NCBI GenBank assembly: GCA_015206805.1
Contig: JADEZP010000003.1
Coordinates: 1-55,241 of the forward strand
Direction of reading: 5' to 3'
From: Quinella sp. 1Q7
Lineage (GTDB): Bacteria > Bacillota > Negativicutes > Selenomonadales > Selenomonadaceae
DNA: 55,241 nucleotides
Position 1 is the first letter of the stretch, and each line of letters starts with the position of its first letter. The notes under the pieces are model-generated. The model was not told the origin of the DNA. It saw nothing but the letters and a program-made list of their open reading frames with translations, and ran no database searches. This document shows positions 26,081-33,953 of the stretch, one piece after another. The position numbers and the translations under genes were made by a program.

Positions 26081-26090
26081 TTCGCCGCAA

Positions 26091-26129
26091 AAAAATTTGG
26101 AGCAACTCAATCGGTTGCTCCATTTTTGT
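26091..26129. terminator. Bidirectional terminator
   Basis: GGAGCAAC / GTTGCTCC stem at 26099-26121, flanked by A-run and T-run, between two convergent genes. Confidence 0.8.
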
Positions 26130-26136
26130 TGCAAAC

Positions 26137-27600
26137 TCAAGCCATAACCTGCAGGCGTCGAATCGTCATGTCTTCGGGACCGGTTATCTGACAGCCCTTG
26201 CGTTTGGCGTAACGAACGTAATCCAAAATTTCGCGGGTGATTCGTTCGCCGGGCGCAAGTATCGGGATGCCGGGCGGGTAACACATCAAAAATTCCGCCG
26301 CAGTCTTGCCGACGGTCTGTTCAATCGGCAACGACACCTTGTCGGCGTAAAAGGCATCTTTCGGCGCGGCGTCGACAATCGGGTCAATGTACTCGACTTT
26401 CATGAGCCGCGACGGATCTTTGCGATAAATGCGCTTGATGTCCGCCAACGCACTGACAAGCCGCTCAATGTCCTTGACGCGGTCGCCGACGCTCACATAA
26501 GCCAAAATGTTCGCAATGTCGCCGAATTCAAGCTGAATGTCGTATTCGTCGCGCAAAATGTCGTAAACTTCCACGCCCGCAAGTCCGACACTCCGCGTGA
26601 AAATCGACAGCTTCGTCACGTCAAAATCGAAGACAGAATCGCCGTCCGCAAGCTCCCGACCGTAAGCATACCAGCCGCCGAGGTAGTTAATTTCGTCGCG
26701 GGCGTATTCGACGAGCTCAATTACCTTGCCGAAAATTTCTTCGCCGCGCAGTGCAAGATTCCGCCGCGAAATGTCCAAGCTTGCCATAAGCAGATACGAG
26801 CCGCTTGTCGATTGCGTAAGGTTTATAATCTGGTGGACGTAGCCCGCGTTGATGTCCGCGCCCGTCAAAAGCAACGAACTTTGCGTGAGCGAGCCGCCGC
26901 TTTTGTGCATGGAGACAGCCGCCATATCCGCGCCGACACTCATTGCCGACGGCGGAAGTTTCGCGCTGAAATAAAAGTGCGTGCCGTGAGCCTCGTCCGC
27001 CAAAAGTTTCATGCCGTGTTCATGCGCGACGCGGGTTATCGTGGCAATATCCGAGCAAATGCCGTAATACGTCGGATTGTTGACGAGCACGGCTTTGGCG
27101 TCGGGATTATTTTTTATGGCGGCGACGACGTCCGCGACTTTCATGCCCAGCGATATTCCAAGTTGCGAATCGACTTGCGGATTGACGTAAACGGGAACTG
27201 CTCCGCAAAGTATCAACGCGTTGATTGCCGAGCGGTGGACGTTTCGCGGCAAGATAATTTTGTCGCCGGGCTTGCACGTCGACAGAATCATCGCCTGCAC
27301 CGCCGAAGTCGTCCCGCCGACCATTAAAAAGCTGTGTGCCGCGCCGAACGCTTGAGCCGCCAAAATTTCCGCGTCGCGAATGACGCTGACGGGGTGGCAC
27401 AAATTGTCCAGCGGCTTCATGGAGTTCACGTCGACATCAAGGCACGCTTGCCCCAAAAAATCCGCCAGCTCACGATTGCCGCGCCCGCGCTTGTGACCGG
27501 GCACGTCGAACGGCACCAATCGCGCCGCCTTCATTCGAGTCAACGCCTCCAGAATCGGCGCGCGTTCCTGCGTCAAGTATTCGTCTTGCAAAGTTATCAC
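26137..27600 (-). CDS. Fold-type I Orn/Lys/Arg decarboxylase
   Basis: 487 residues from the GTG at 27600 (ITLQDEYLTQERAPILEAL). A TTG at 27651 would add 17 hydrophobic residues without a ribosome site. A PLP enzyme that decarboxylates a basic amino acid to a polyamine or diamine. It has PFDVPGHKRGRGN, HSFLMVGGTTSAVQAM, LADEAHGTHFYF (PLP-binding Asp) and the Schiff-base Lys in SMHKSGGSLTQSS. The C-terminal domain has PPGIPILAPGERIT. It is of the short (about 490 residue) Gram-positive SpeA/Cad type. Selenomonas species also have an unrelated alanine-racemase-fold enzyme, so the two should not be confused. Substrate cannot be read from sequence alone. Confidence 0.9.
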   Translation of the reverse strand: MITLQDEYLTQERAPILEALTRMKAARLVPFDVPGHKRGRGNRELADFLGQACLDVDVNSMKPLDNLCHPVSVIRDAEILAAQAFGAAHSFLMVGGTTSAVQAMILSTCKPGDKIILPRNVHRSAINALILCGAVPVYVNPQVDSQLGISLGMKVADVVAAIKNNPDAKAVLVNNPTYYGICSDIATITRVAHEHGMKLLADEAHGTHFYFSAKLPPSAMSVGADMAAVSMHKSGGSLTQSSLLLTGADINAGYVHQIINLTQSTSGSYLLMASLDISRRNLALRGEEIFGKVIELVEYARDEINYLGGWYAYGRELADGDSVFDFDVTKLSIFTRSVGLAGVEVYDILRDEYDIQLEFGDIANILAYVSVGDRVKDIERLVSALADIKRIYRKDPSRLMKVEYIDPIVDAAPKDAFYADKVSLPIEQTVGKTAAEFLMCYPPGIPILAPGERITREILDYVRYAKRKGCQITGPEDMTIRRLQVMA

Positions 27601-27715
27601 CGCCAAAAAAATTTTCGTGGAGATTATCGCAAAAAAAAATACGCCCCGCAACGAGCGCGATAAATTTTGTTGACGAAAATCGGCGAAGTTTAATCATTGT
27701 AACTTCGTGTCGGGT

Positions 27716-28396
27716 TTATTCGTCGTCGTCGTGATGATGGACAATTTCCGTGCCGCGAATGTCTTTGATAGCTTTGGCGACGTCCGCCGCGCCGTAGACT
27801 GCCGAGCCCGCGACCAAAACATTTGCGCCAGCTTCACGCGCTAAAACCGACGTTTCCGCGTTGATGCCGCCGTCAACTTCAATGTCGCATTCGGTCTCCA
27901 TTTCGTCAATCATGTGGTAAAGCATGTGAATTTTGCCGAGCATGGACTCGATAAATTTTTGTCCGCCGTAGCCGGGATTGACGGTCATAATCAGAATCAT
28001 GTCGGCGAATTCGACAAGCTCCTCGATGGCTGAAAGTGACGTGCCGGGACAAATGGCGACGCCCGCCTTGCAACCGAGCTCGTGGATTTTTTGTATGACG
28101 CGGTGAGCGTGCGGAGTTGCTTCGGCGTGAAAAGTGATTATGTCCGCGCCCGCCTTGGCAATGGATTCAAGTTGCGTTTCGGGATGTTCAACCATCAAAT
28201 GCACGTCAAGCACGGCGTTGGTGACTTTGCGCAAGTCTTTGATGACGGTTGCGCCGAGCGTGATTTCGGGGACGAAGCTGCCGTCCATAACGTCAACGTG
28301 AATGTACTCCGCACCCGCGTCCGTAACCTTCTTGACGTCGTCGGCAAGGTGCGCGAAGTCCGCCGAAAGTATCGACGGTGCGATAATCGTTGCCAT
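27716..28396 (-). CDS. rpe: Ribulose-phosphate 3-epimerase
   Basis: 226 residues, TIM barrel. It converts ribulose 5-phosphate and xylulose 5-phosphate in the pentose phosphate pathway. APSILSADFAHLADDV, VDVMDGSFVPEITLG, DVHLMVEHPE (metal His), MTVNPGYGGQKFI and EVDGGINAET are all present in order. The C-terminus carries a short His/Asp-rich tail (VHHHDDDE), which is unusual and could bind metal. The start follows GAGGAGG. Confidence 0.95.
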   Translation of the reverse strand: MATIIAPSILSADFAHLADDVKKVTDAGAEYIHVDVMDGSFVPEITLGATVIKDLRKVTNAVLDVHLMVEHPETQLESIAKAGADIITFHAEATPHAHRVIQKIHELGCKAGVAICPGTSLSAIEELVEFADMILIMTVNPGYGGQKFIESMLGKIHMLYHMIDEMETECDIEVDGGINAETSVLAREAGANVLVAGSAVYGAADVAKAIKDIRGTEIVHHHDDDE

Positions 28397-28507
28397 GAAA
28401 AAATTCCTCCTCGTGTCGTGAATTGTATTGCACGCAGTTTAGCACGCAGGAATTTTTTTTACAACAATGAATTATCTTTAAGCTGAACTGCCAAAGGAGT
28501 GAACATC

Positions 28508-30160
28508 ATGACGAAAAATCTTGAGCACCGAAAAATTTTGGACGACGTGTTCAACGCCTTTACCGTCCTCGGTCGCGGCAACTACGTTTCGATTTGCGAC
28601 GCCAAGGAAAAAATTTTGCGCTACAGTCCCGCCGCCGTTGAAGCGTTCGGTTTGGCGGACGAATACATTTCCGCCGAAAAGCTCGATTGGGCAAGCATAA
28701 TTCACCCCGAAGATCGTTTCAAATTCACGCGCACGATGAGCGGCATTTTGAACGGCGAAGCGCACAATTACGACATAACCTGCCGCACGAAACTCAAAGA
28801 CGGAACTTACGCGTCAATTCGATATATCGGCGCGTCAATCGGCGGCGACACCAAGCCCGAACTTGTCGGCGGCATAATGATTAACGAGGGCTTGACCGAG
28901 AGCACCGACCCCGTCACGCTGCTAAGGAACCGCTACGGATTTTTCCGCGACTTGATTGCCGCCGTCGAGCTCAAGCGTTCGTGCGTCGTGATGTTGTGCG
29001 GCATAAACAAAATGAGCAACATTAACGCCGAGCACGGCTACACGTTCGGCAATTCCGTTTTGCAACAGGCGGCGTGGCTCCTGCAAGAGGCTGTCGGGCA
29101 GGACGGCACCGTTTACCGCATGAACGGAGCGAAGTTCGCCTTTCTGACCGAAACACTTTCGCCCGAAGAAGTTGCCGTCAAATACGAAAAACTTCGCCGC
29201 GCCGCGCAGGCAGGTTTGCCCGTGGAAAACGTTCGACAAGTGCTGACGATTAACGGCGGAATGATTCACCTTGACGGAGCCGACGTCGACGAGCGGACGA
29301 TTTTCGCCTGTTTGAATTTTGCTTACAGCGACTCGAAATTTTATCACAACGGCAAACTCGTCAACTACAACGGCGCGTTGGGCATGAACACGCACGAATC
29401 GCTTGAGCTTGTCGACGAAGTGCGCGACTGTATCTTGATGGACTGCAAAAATTTTTCCCTGCGCTATCAGCCCGTGTTCAATGCCGCGACGGAAAAATTG
29501 ACGGCGATTGAGGCACTTTTATGTTGGCGCAGTGAGCGTTTCGGGGACGTGCCGCCGTCGGCGTATGTGCCGGTGCTTGAGCGCGATTTCCTGTTCGAGG
29601 AGCTGGGTTATTGGATTTTGCGCCGCGCAATGGAAGACGGACTTAAACTCCTGCGCCGCAAGCCCGACCTTATGCTCAACGTGAACATTTCGCCCGCGCA
29701 GATTGTCGACGACCTGCTGTTCGAGGAGATCGACAAAATTTCCGCGAACGTCGGCTTCCCGCTGAAAAATCTGTGCTTCGAGCTGACGCAGAGTTGCCGA
29801 CTGATTGAGCCCGACATACTGCGGAGAATCGTGCGCGCACTCAAGCGCAAGGGTATTCTGTGCCTGATTGACGACTTCGGCAGCGGCGTCGCGTCGATTG
29901 ACTTTCTGCGCGACCTTGCGCCGAATTTCATCAAGCTGGAGCGCGATTACATCATGCACATCAAGGACAAGCCCGGCAATTTGCAAATCGTGCGGCACCT
30001 GTCGGAGCTTGCGACGGAGCTGGGCACGAAGGTCTGTCTTAAGGGCGTGGAGGACGTCGAAATTCGCGACACGATAAAAAATTTCCCAATCGTCAACGTG
30101 CAGGGCAACTTCTATTCCGAGGCGATAACGCTTGACGAAATTGCGGCGCGGCTGATTTGA
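28508..30160 (+). CDS. PAS-GGDEF-EAL protein with degenerate catalytic motifs
   Basis: 550 residues. PAS-like sensor at 1-125 (YVSICDAKEKILRYSPAAVE). A GGDEF-like domain at about 135-285 has lost the signature: the site reads RMNGAKFAF in place of GGDEF. An EAL domain lies at about 300-545. Its motif reads EALLCW (Arg replaced by Cys), ELTQSC replaces ExTES, and LKGVED replaces the usual EGVE, while DDFGSG and the later Lys are kept. The diguanylate cyclase is therefore almost surely dead and phosphodiesterase activity is doubtful; it may bind c-di-GMP or a partner. The ATG at 28508 has GGAG nine bases upstream; the GTG at 28499 overlaps it. Confidence 0.85.
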   Translation: MTKNLEHRKILDDVFNAFTVLGRGNYVSICDAKEKILRYSPAAVEAFGLADEYISAEKLDWASIIHPEDRFKFTRTMSGILNGEAHNYDITCRTKLKDGTYASIRYIGASIGGDTKPELVGGIMINEGLTESTDPVTLLRNRYGFFRDLIAAVELKRSCVVMLCGINKMSNINAEHGYTFGNSVLQQAAWLLQEAVGQDGTVYRMNGAKFAFLTETLSPEEVAVKYEKLRRAAQAGLPVENVRQVLTINGGMIHLDGADVDERTIFACLNFAYSDSKFYHNGKLVNYNGALGMNTHESLELVDEVRDCILMDCKNFSLRYQPVFNAATEKLTAIEALLCWRSERFGDVPPSAYVPVLERDFLFEELGYWILRRAMEDGLKLLRRKPDLMLNVNISPAQIVDDLLFEEIDKISANVGFPLKNLCFELTQSCRLIEPDILRRIVRALKRKGILCLIDDFGSGVASIDFLRDLAPNFIKLERDYIMHIKDKPGNLQIVRHLSELATELGTKVCLKGVEDVEIRDTIKNFPIVNVQGNFYSEAITLDEIAARLI

Positions 30161-30162
30161 GC

Positions 30163-30191
30163 TTGAAAAATTTTTCGGCGCGTGATATTAT
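30163..30191 (+). promoter_or_regulatory. Promoter for a putative antisense RNA to the small toxin
   Basis: TTGAAA at 30163-30168, exactly 17 bases, TATTAT at 30186-30191. It points into the toxin's 3' end, and no ORF of length follows on this strand before the RR-GGDEF gene, which lies on the other strand. Confidence 0.55.
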
Positions 30192-30197
30192 TCGCGC

Positions 30198-30390
30198 AGT
30201 CAATTAGACAACAAAAAAGCAGGTCGTCGGTGCTGGTACGTCGACTTCCTCTTGGTTGATAGTTGATGTTGGGGAAGTCACTTCAGCTGGGGAAGGCTTC
30301 TGCTCTTAGCTGAGCCAGTTGAGCAGTGTTACGACTAGGGTTGCCCCTTGCAAGACCAGTGAGATGATCTCGTATTTCGTCATAATGTCA
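30198..30390 (+). ncRNA. Putative antisense RNA (type I antitoxin)
   Basis: Inferred from the promoter at 30163 and the lack of an ORF. It would overlap the toxin mRNA from its 3' untranslated part through the coding region. The end is not defined: no clear rho-independent stop on this strand was found before 30400. Inside are two GGGGAAG copies around TCACTTCAGCT. The role is inferred from the converging layout seen in TxpA/RatA and BsrG/SR4 systems. Confidence 0.4.
30306..30383 (-). CDS. Small hydrophobic holin-like toxin (type I TA)
   Basis: 25 residues: MTKYEIISLVLQGATLVVTL followed by LNWLS. One membrane helix with a polar N-terminus is typical of the putative holin-like toxins that open or depolarise the membrane. 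Translation signals are strong (GGGGGTGAC seven bases before ATG). The ribosome site is the right arm of a 7-bp hairpin in the leader (30392-30413), a standard way for type I toxin mRNAs to hold translation. Transcription would start near 30439 from a TTGAAA-17-TATAGT promoter. A U-rich tail follows about 90 bases after the stop (T-run complement of 30211-30216). Confidence 0.75.
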   Translation of the reverse strand: MTKYEIISLVLQGATLVVTLLNWLS

Positions 30391-30391
30391 C

Positions 30392-30413
30392 CCCCTCTCA
30401 TACCCAAGAGGGG
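30392..30413 (-). promoter_or_regulatory. Leader hairpin masking the toxin ribosome site
   Basis: On the transcript, CCCCTCT pairs with AGAGGGG around an 8-base loop. The AGAGGGG arm is followed directly by GTGAC, so it holds most of the Shine-Dalgarno. Confidence 0.6.
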
Positions 30414-30445
30414 AGCCGACCACTTCAGATCTGCTTGCGTTGCAA

Positions 30446-30474
30446 ACTATACCACACGTTCAGAAACTTTTCAA
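30446..30474 (-). promoter_or_regulatory. Promoter of the small toxin
   Basis: Leftward TTGAAA (30469-30474), 17 bases, TATAGT (30446-30451): a near-consensus sigma-A promoter. Confidence 0.75.
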
Positions 30475-30591
30475 CAAAAAATTTTTGACATAACGACAAA
30501 TCAAAAGCGCAAGCGTGACGCTTGACCCTGCGGACGCGACCAATCGTCGACAACCGTAATCCATCGCCGCGCTTGAACATAACGGCAAATC

Positions 30592-30628
30592 AAAAGCGAC
30601 CCGCTCCATTGGAACGAGCCGCTTTTTT
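30592..30628. terminator. Terminator at the end of the RR-GGDEF gene
   Basis: AAAAGCGACCCGCTC / GAGCCGCTTTTTT with runs on both sides. Just left of it, CATAACGGCAAATCAAAAGC repeats an almost identical stretch at about 30488. Confidence 0.7.
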
Positions 30629-30641
30629 CGTGTGCAGTTGT

Positions 30642-31955
30642 TTACGCGTCGAGCACCGACCATTCGTGCGTGAAGTAGAAATTTTTACTTTCGGGGAGTT
30701 TGCCCCAATTTTCGACGACGCGGCTAAGTGCGCGGGTAACGTCGTGGTGCCCGTCGGTGTTCGTCAGCAGGACAAGGAATTGATTCGAGCCGTTCTGCGA
30801 AATGACATCGCCGCGCCGCAAAGTGTTGTGCAGACACTCCATGAAACGTTCGCCTGCGTCGCGCCGTGAAATGACGCCGTCGTCGACCGTCCGCTTGAGC
30901 GCAAGTAACACAATGCAAATCGTCTTGCCGTAACCTGCGCGGGTGCGCTTGAGGAAGCGATAAATTATGCGGAAACTTTCAAACGGAATGATGTACGCCC
31001 CGGGCTCCTTGTTGCGTTCGGCAAGAATCATTTCGACCTGCGCAAGCGTGGCGACGGTCTCAACCGTATCTTCGGGCGCGTCTTCGCTGAAAATGTTGTA
31101 GCCGTGCTTGCCGTTTTGCTTGACGATGTAAAGTGCTTTGTCAGCCTTCTTGTACAGGTCGCCGAAGTCGGTTCCGGCTTGCGGAACGAGTACGCAGCCG
31201 ATTGACGCGCCGAGCGGAATGTTCATGTCTTCGCCCATGAGCTGTTTGGCGGCGGCAGTAATTTTTTCGTTGATGAACTGCGTCTTCGCGGCAATGGTGC
31301 TTTCCTCGTGAACGCCGTGGCAAAAGGCAACAAATTCGTCGCCGCCCATGCGCCCGATTAAATCCATTGAATGCATTGTTGCCCGCAAAATGTCCGCGAA
31401 GGCAATCAGAATCTTGTCGCCCATTGCGTGCCCGTGAATGTCGTTTACGAGTTTGAAGCTGTCAAGGTCAATCATCATCAACGCGCCGTGAGACTTCTTG
31501 CAAACTTTCTTGAGCTCCTCTTCGGACGAGCCTTTGTTCAAAAGCCCCGTGAGCGCGTCGGTCGTGGAAGTCTTTTTAAGGTCTTGAATTTCGCCGACGG
31601 TCTGCAGAATGTTCGCCACGCGCCGCAGTAAGACTTCGGGCTTGAAGGGCTTGCGGATAAAATCCATTGCGCCGTTGTCGAAGCCTTTGCTCTCGACTTC
31701 GTCGCTTTTGTCCGCCGTCATGAACATGAACGGAATTTTTTTGTGGAATTCGTTTTGCAAAGCGATTTGCAGGTCGTAGCCCGTCATGCCCGGCATACGG
31801 AAATCCGACAGAATCATATCGGGTTTTTCCTTGCGGTAAATTTCCATAGCCTCCGCCGCCGACAATGCGCAAAATGTTTCGTATTGTCCCGCAAGCATGT
31901 TTTCCGTTATCATCAGCGGAACTTCCATATCGTCAACAATCAGAATTTTTTTCAT
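30642..31955 (-). CDS. Response regulator with GGDEF diguanylate cyclase domain
   Basis: 437 residues. Receiver domain at 1-118 (KKILIVDDMEVPLM, phospho-Asp in ILSDFRMPGMTG near 53, Lys in RKPFKPE). GGDEF domain at about 135-290 with an intact RMGGDEFVAF and the metal Asp in MMIDLDSFKLVND. It should make c-di-GMP when phosphorylated. Residues 300-437 are a further domain (IIPFESFRIIYRFLKRTRAG...NQFLVLLTNTDG) that resembles a worn second GGDEF. The start at 31955 follows GAGGTTTTGGCG. No cognate kinase is adjacent; the hybrid kinase at 44302 is a possible but unproven partner. Confidence 0.9.
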   Translation of the reverse strand: MKKILIVDDMEVPLMITENMLAGQYETFCALSAAEAMEIYRKEKPDMILSDFRMPGMTGYDLQIALQNEFHKKIPFMFMTADKSDEVESKGFDNGAMDFIRKPFKPEVLLRRVANILQTVGEIQDLKKTSTTDALTGLLNKGSSEEELKKVCKKSHGALMMIDLDSFKLVNDIHGHAMGDKILIAFADILRATMHSMDLIGRMGGDEFVAFCHGVHEESTIAAKTQFINEKITAAAKQLMGEDMNIPLGASIGCVLVPQAGTDFGDLYKKADKALYIVKQNGKHGYNIFSEDAPEDTVETVATLAQVEMILAERNKEPGAYIIPFESFRIIYRFLKRTRAGYGKTICIVLLALKRTVDDGVISRRDAGERFMECLHNTLRRGDVISQNGSNQFLVLLTNTDGHHDVTRALSRVVENWGKLPESKNFYFTHEWSVLDA

Positions 31956-32095
31956 CGCCAAAACCTCGCTGTTTGAAATTAGTCGCAGTGTCTTTAAGCG
32001 CATTATAACTTTTTGTCGCGGCGAAGGGAAGAAAATTTTTCGCGACGAACTGACGATTGTTGCCGCGGACGGACGAATTCCAATTTACAGCGGGC

Positions 32096-32124
32096 TTGCA
32101 AACTCTTTGCGCGGGGACTAAAAT
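32096..32124 (+). promoter_or_regulatory. Promoter of rsmG
   Basis: TTGCAA at 32096-32101, 17 bases, TAAAAT at 32119-32124, 20 bases before the start codon. Confidence 0.65.
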
Positions 32125-32143
32125 ATTCGCGGAGATGATGTAA

Positions 32144-32860
32144 ATGTTTCGCGGGGAGCTGTCGGCGGCGGCAACGGCTTTCGGGCTGGAGCTGACGACG
32201 GCGCAACTTGACGCGTTGGAAAAATTTTATCGGCTGGTCGTCGAGCAAAATCGCGTGATGAATTTGACGGCGATAACCGAGCCGCGCGAATTCGCAATTA
32301 AACACGTAATCGATTCGTTGAGCGCGTGGGACGAAAAATTTTTCCGCGACGCCGAATCACTTGCGGACATCGGTACGGGCGCAGGCTTCCCCGCAATCCC
32401 GATGAAAGTCTTCCGCCCGCGACTGCGCATGTGTCTGATTGATTCGTTGGCAAAGCGCGTGAACTTCCTGCGGCGCGTCGTCACGGAGCTTGAGCTTGAC
32501 GGCGTGGAAGTCGTTCACGGTCGGGCTGAAGACCTTGCGCGACAAAAACCTTTCCGCGAGCAATTCGACATCGTGACATCGCGAGCCGTCGCGCGGCTGA
32601 ATATCTTGGCGGAATATTGCTTGCCGTTCGTGAAAATCGGCGGACGATTCGTCGCGCTCAAGGGCAAAACTTTCCGCGAGGAGCTTGACGAATCACGGTC
32701 GGCGATAAAACTTTTGGGCGGCGGAAAAGTTTTCGTCCGCGAAGTGAAGTTGCCGACACTCGACGACGTGCGCGCCGTTATCTGCATCGACAAGCAACGG
32801 TCGACGCCGCCGAAATTTCCACGACGTGAACATTTAATCCGAACAGTAACGTTGAAATGA
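32144..32860 (+). CDS. rsmG: 16S rRNA (guanine527-N7)-methyltransferase
   Basis: 238 residues. A SAM enzyme that modifies G527 in the 530 loop of 16S rRNA. It contains FYRLVVEQNRVMNLTAIT, then HVIDSL, SLADIGTGAGFPAIPMKV (SAM loop) and VTSRAVARLNILAEYCLP, all family signatures. The ATG at 32144 follows GGAGATGATGTAA. The next gene follows after 9 bases. Confidence 0.95.
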   Translation: MFRGELSAAATAFGLELTTAQLDALEKFYRLVVEQNRVMNLTAITEPREFAIKHVIDSLSAWDEKFFRDAESLADIGTGAGFPAIPMKVFRPRLRMCLIDSLAKRVNFLRRVVTELELDGVEVVHGRAEDLARQKPFREQFDIVTSRAVARLNILAEYCLPFVKIGGRFVALKGKTFREELDESRSAIKLLGGGKVFVREVKLPTLDDVRAVICIDKQRSTPPKFPRREHLIRTVTLK

Positions 32861-32869
32861 GGAATTAGC

Positions 32870-33937
32870 GTGAGAAAAATTTTTGTAGCGGGCGCGGCAG
32901 TTCTCGCGCTGCTGATGAGTTCGCCGCAAGTTTCGGCGGACGACGACATTGTAATTTTCGGCGGGGAATTCGACGACGAAGCGGCACCTTCCGCGCCCAA
33001 AAAAGTCGATAAGCCCGCGCCCGTCAAAGAACTGCCGACGCCGCCTGAAGAAAAACCTGCGCCCGTTCAACCGCCCGTCGAGACTGTGCAAGTTCAGCCG
33101 CCCGTCGAAACGCCGATTCAGCCCGTCGAACAGCCGACGCCTCCGCAACCCGTTGAGACTGTGCAAGTTCAACCTCCCGTCGAAACGCCGATTCAGCCTG
33201 TCGAACAGCCGACGCCTCCGCAACCCGTCGAGACAACCGAAATTTCCGGCGACAAGGAGCCTGTGCCCGTTGAACCGGTAATCGTCGTGCCGCCGCCCGT
33301 GCAACCGTTTCAACCCGTTCAAGAGCCGCCAATCGTCGAGCTCGCGCCGCAACCGACTATTCGACAGCCGCGAAGAGTTTCGCCGCCGCCGAGCAGTCTC
33401 AAGTTGCTCAAGCCGCGATTCATCAAGCTTGCCGTCGACGACACGTACACTTACTATCTGGACAAAAATTCCGTGCAGTGGAAAAAAATGCCCTACTCGT
33501 CGAGCGAATACATTGCTGATGTTTGGGTGCGACTGATTGAGCGCGAGCCGAAGTCTTTGGATGCGGATATGACGGCTTACGGCGCGGACAACTTCAACGC
33601 GGAAATTTCGCTTGCCCGCGAGCAGGGCTACGATTATCCGCCCGAAGATTTGCAGGTTTTGCGCAGTCAAGCTTACGTGTTGGAGCATTATTATTTGCGC
33701 CCGAAGACGAATCAAATTCAGTTCCTGTGCGAGCTGGAAGTTTTCGGGCGTCCGCAAAACACGGTCAACGAACGCGCCTACGACTACCGCAACTGGGAAA
33801 GTCTTGTTCCCGGCAGTGTCGAGTCGGTCATTTACGCCGCGACGATTAAAATTATCGGCAAGTCCAAGGCGAGTGAGCGCGGGCATATGACGTTCTTTGA
33901 CATGCTGGACGAATACGCGCGCATTGCTTTAAACTGA
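32870..33937 (+). CDS. Secreted protein with proline-rich repeats and unknown C-terminal domain
   Basis: 355 residues. Signal peptide RKIFVAGAAVLALLMSSPQVSA, cleaved near 23. Residues 40-165 are a Pro/Val/Gln/Glu spacer of the TonB type. It contains a 25-residue repeat (PVETVQVQPPVETPIQPVEQ plus PTPPQ), coded by direct repeats at 33074-33148 and 33149-33223 and a partial third. Residues 185-355 are a folded domain beginning KPRFIKLAVDDTYTYYLDKN, similar in layout to small outer-surface stress proteins but not recognised. The spacer could cross the periplasm or peptidoglycan. A GTG start is used. Confidence 0.75.
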   Translation: MRKIFVAGAAVLALLMSSPQVSADDDIVIFGGEFDDEAAPSAPKKVDKPAPVKELPTPPEEKPAPVQPPVETVQVQPPVETPIQPVEQPTPPQPVETVQVQPPVETPIQPVEQPTPPQPVETTEISGDKEPVPVEPVIVVPPPVQPFQPVQEPPIVELAPQPTIRQPRRVSPPPSSLKLLKPRFIKLAVDDTYTYYLDKNSVQWKKMPYSSSEYIADVWVRLIEREPKSLDADMTAYGADNFNAEISLAREQGYDYPPEDLQVLRSQAYVLEHYYLRPKTNQIQFLCELEVFGRPQNTVNERAYDYRNWESLVPGSVESVIYAATIKIIGKSKASERGHMTFFDMLDEYARIALN

Positions 33938-33953
33938 TTGCGAGGTAAATTTT

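Noticed and set aside
24752-26284. Long open frame on the minus strand (510 codons)
   Set aside because: It is a shadow of the RNA methyltransferase gene; the product is rich in Arg, Val and Asn with no family match, and the plus-strand motifs are clear.
28499-28507. GTG start for the PAS-GGDEF-EAL protein
   Set aside because: The GTG overlaps the ribosome site; ATG at 28508 has normal spacing.
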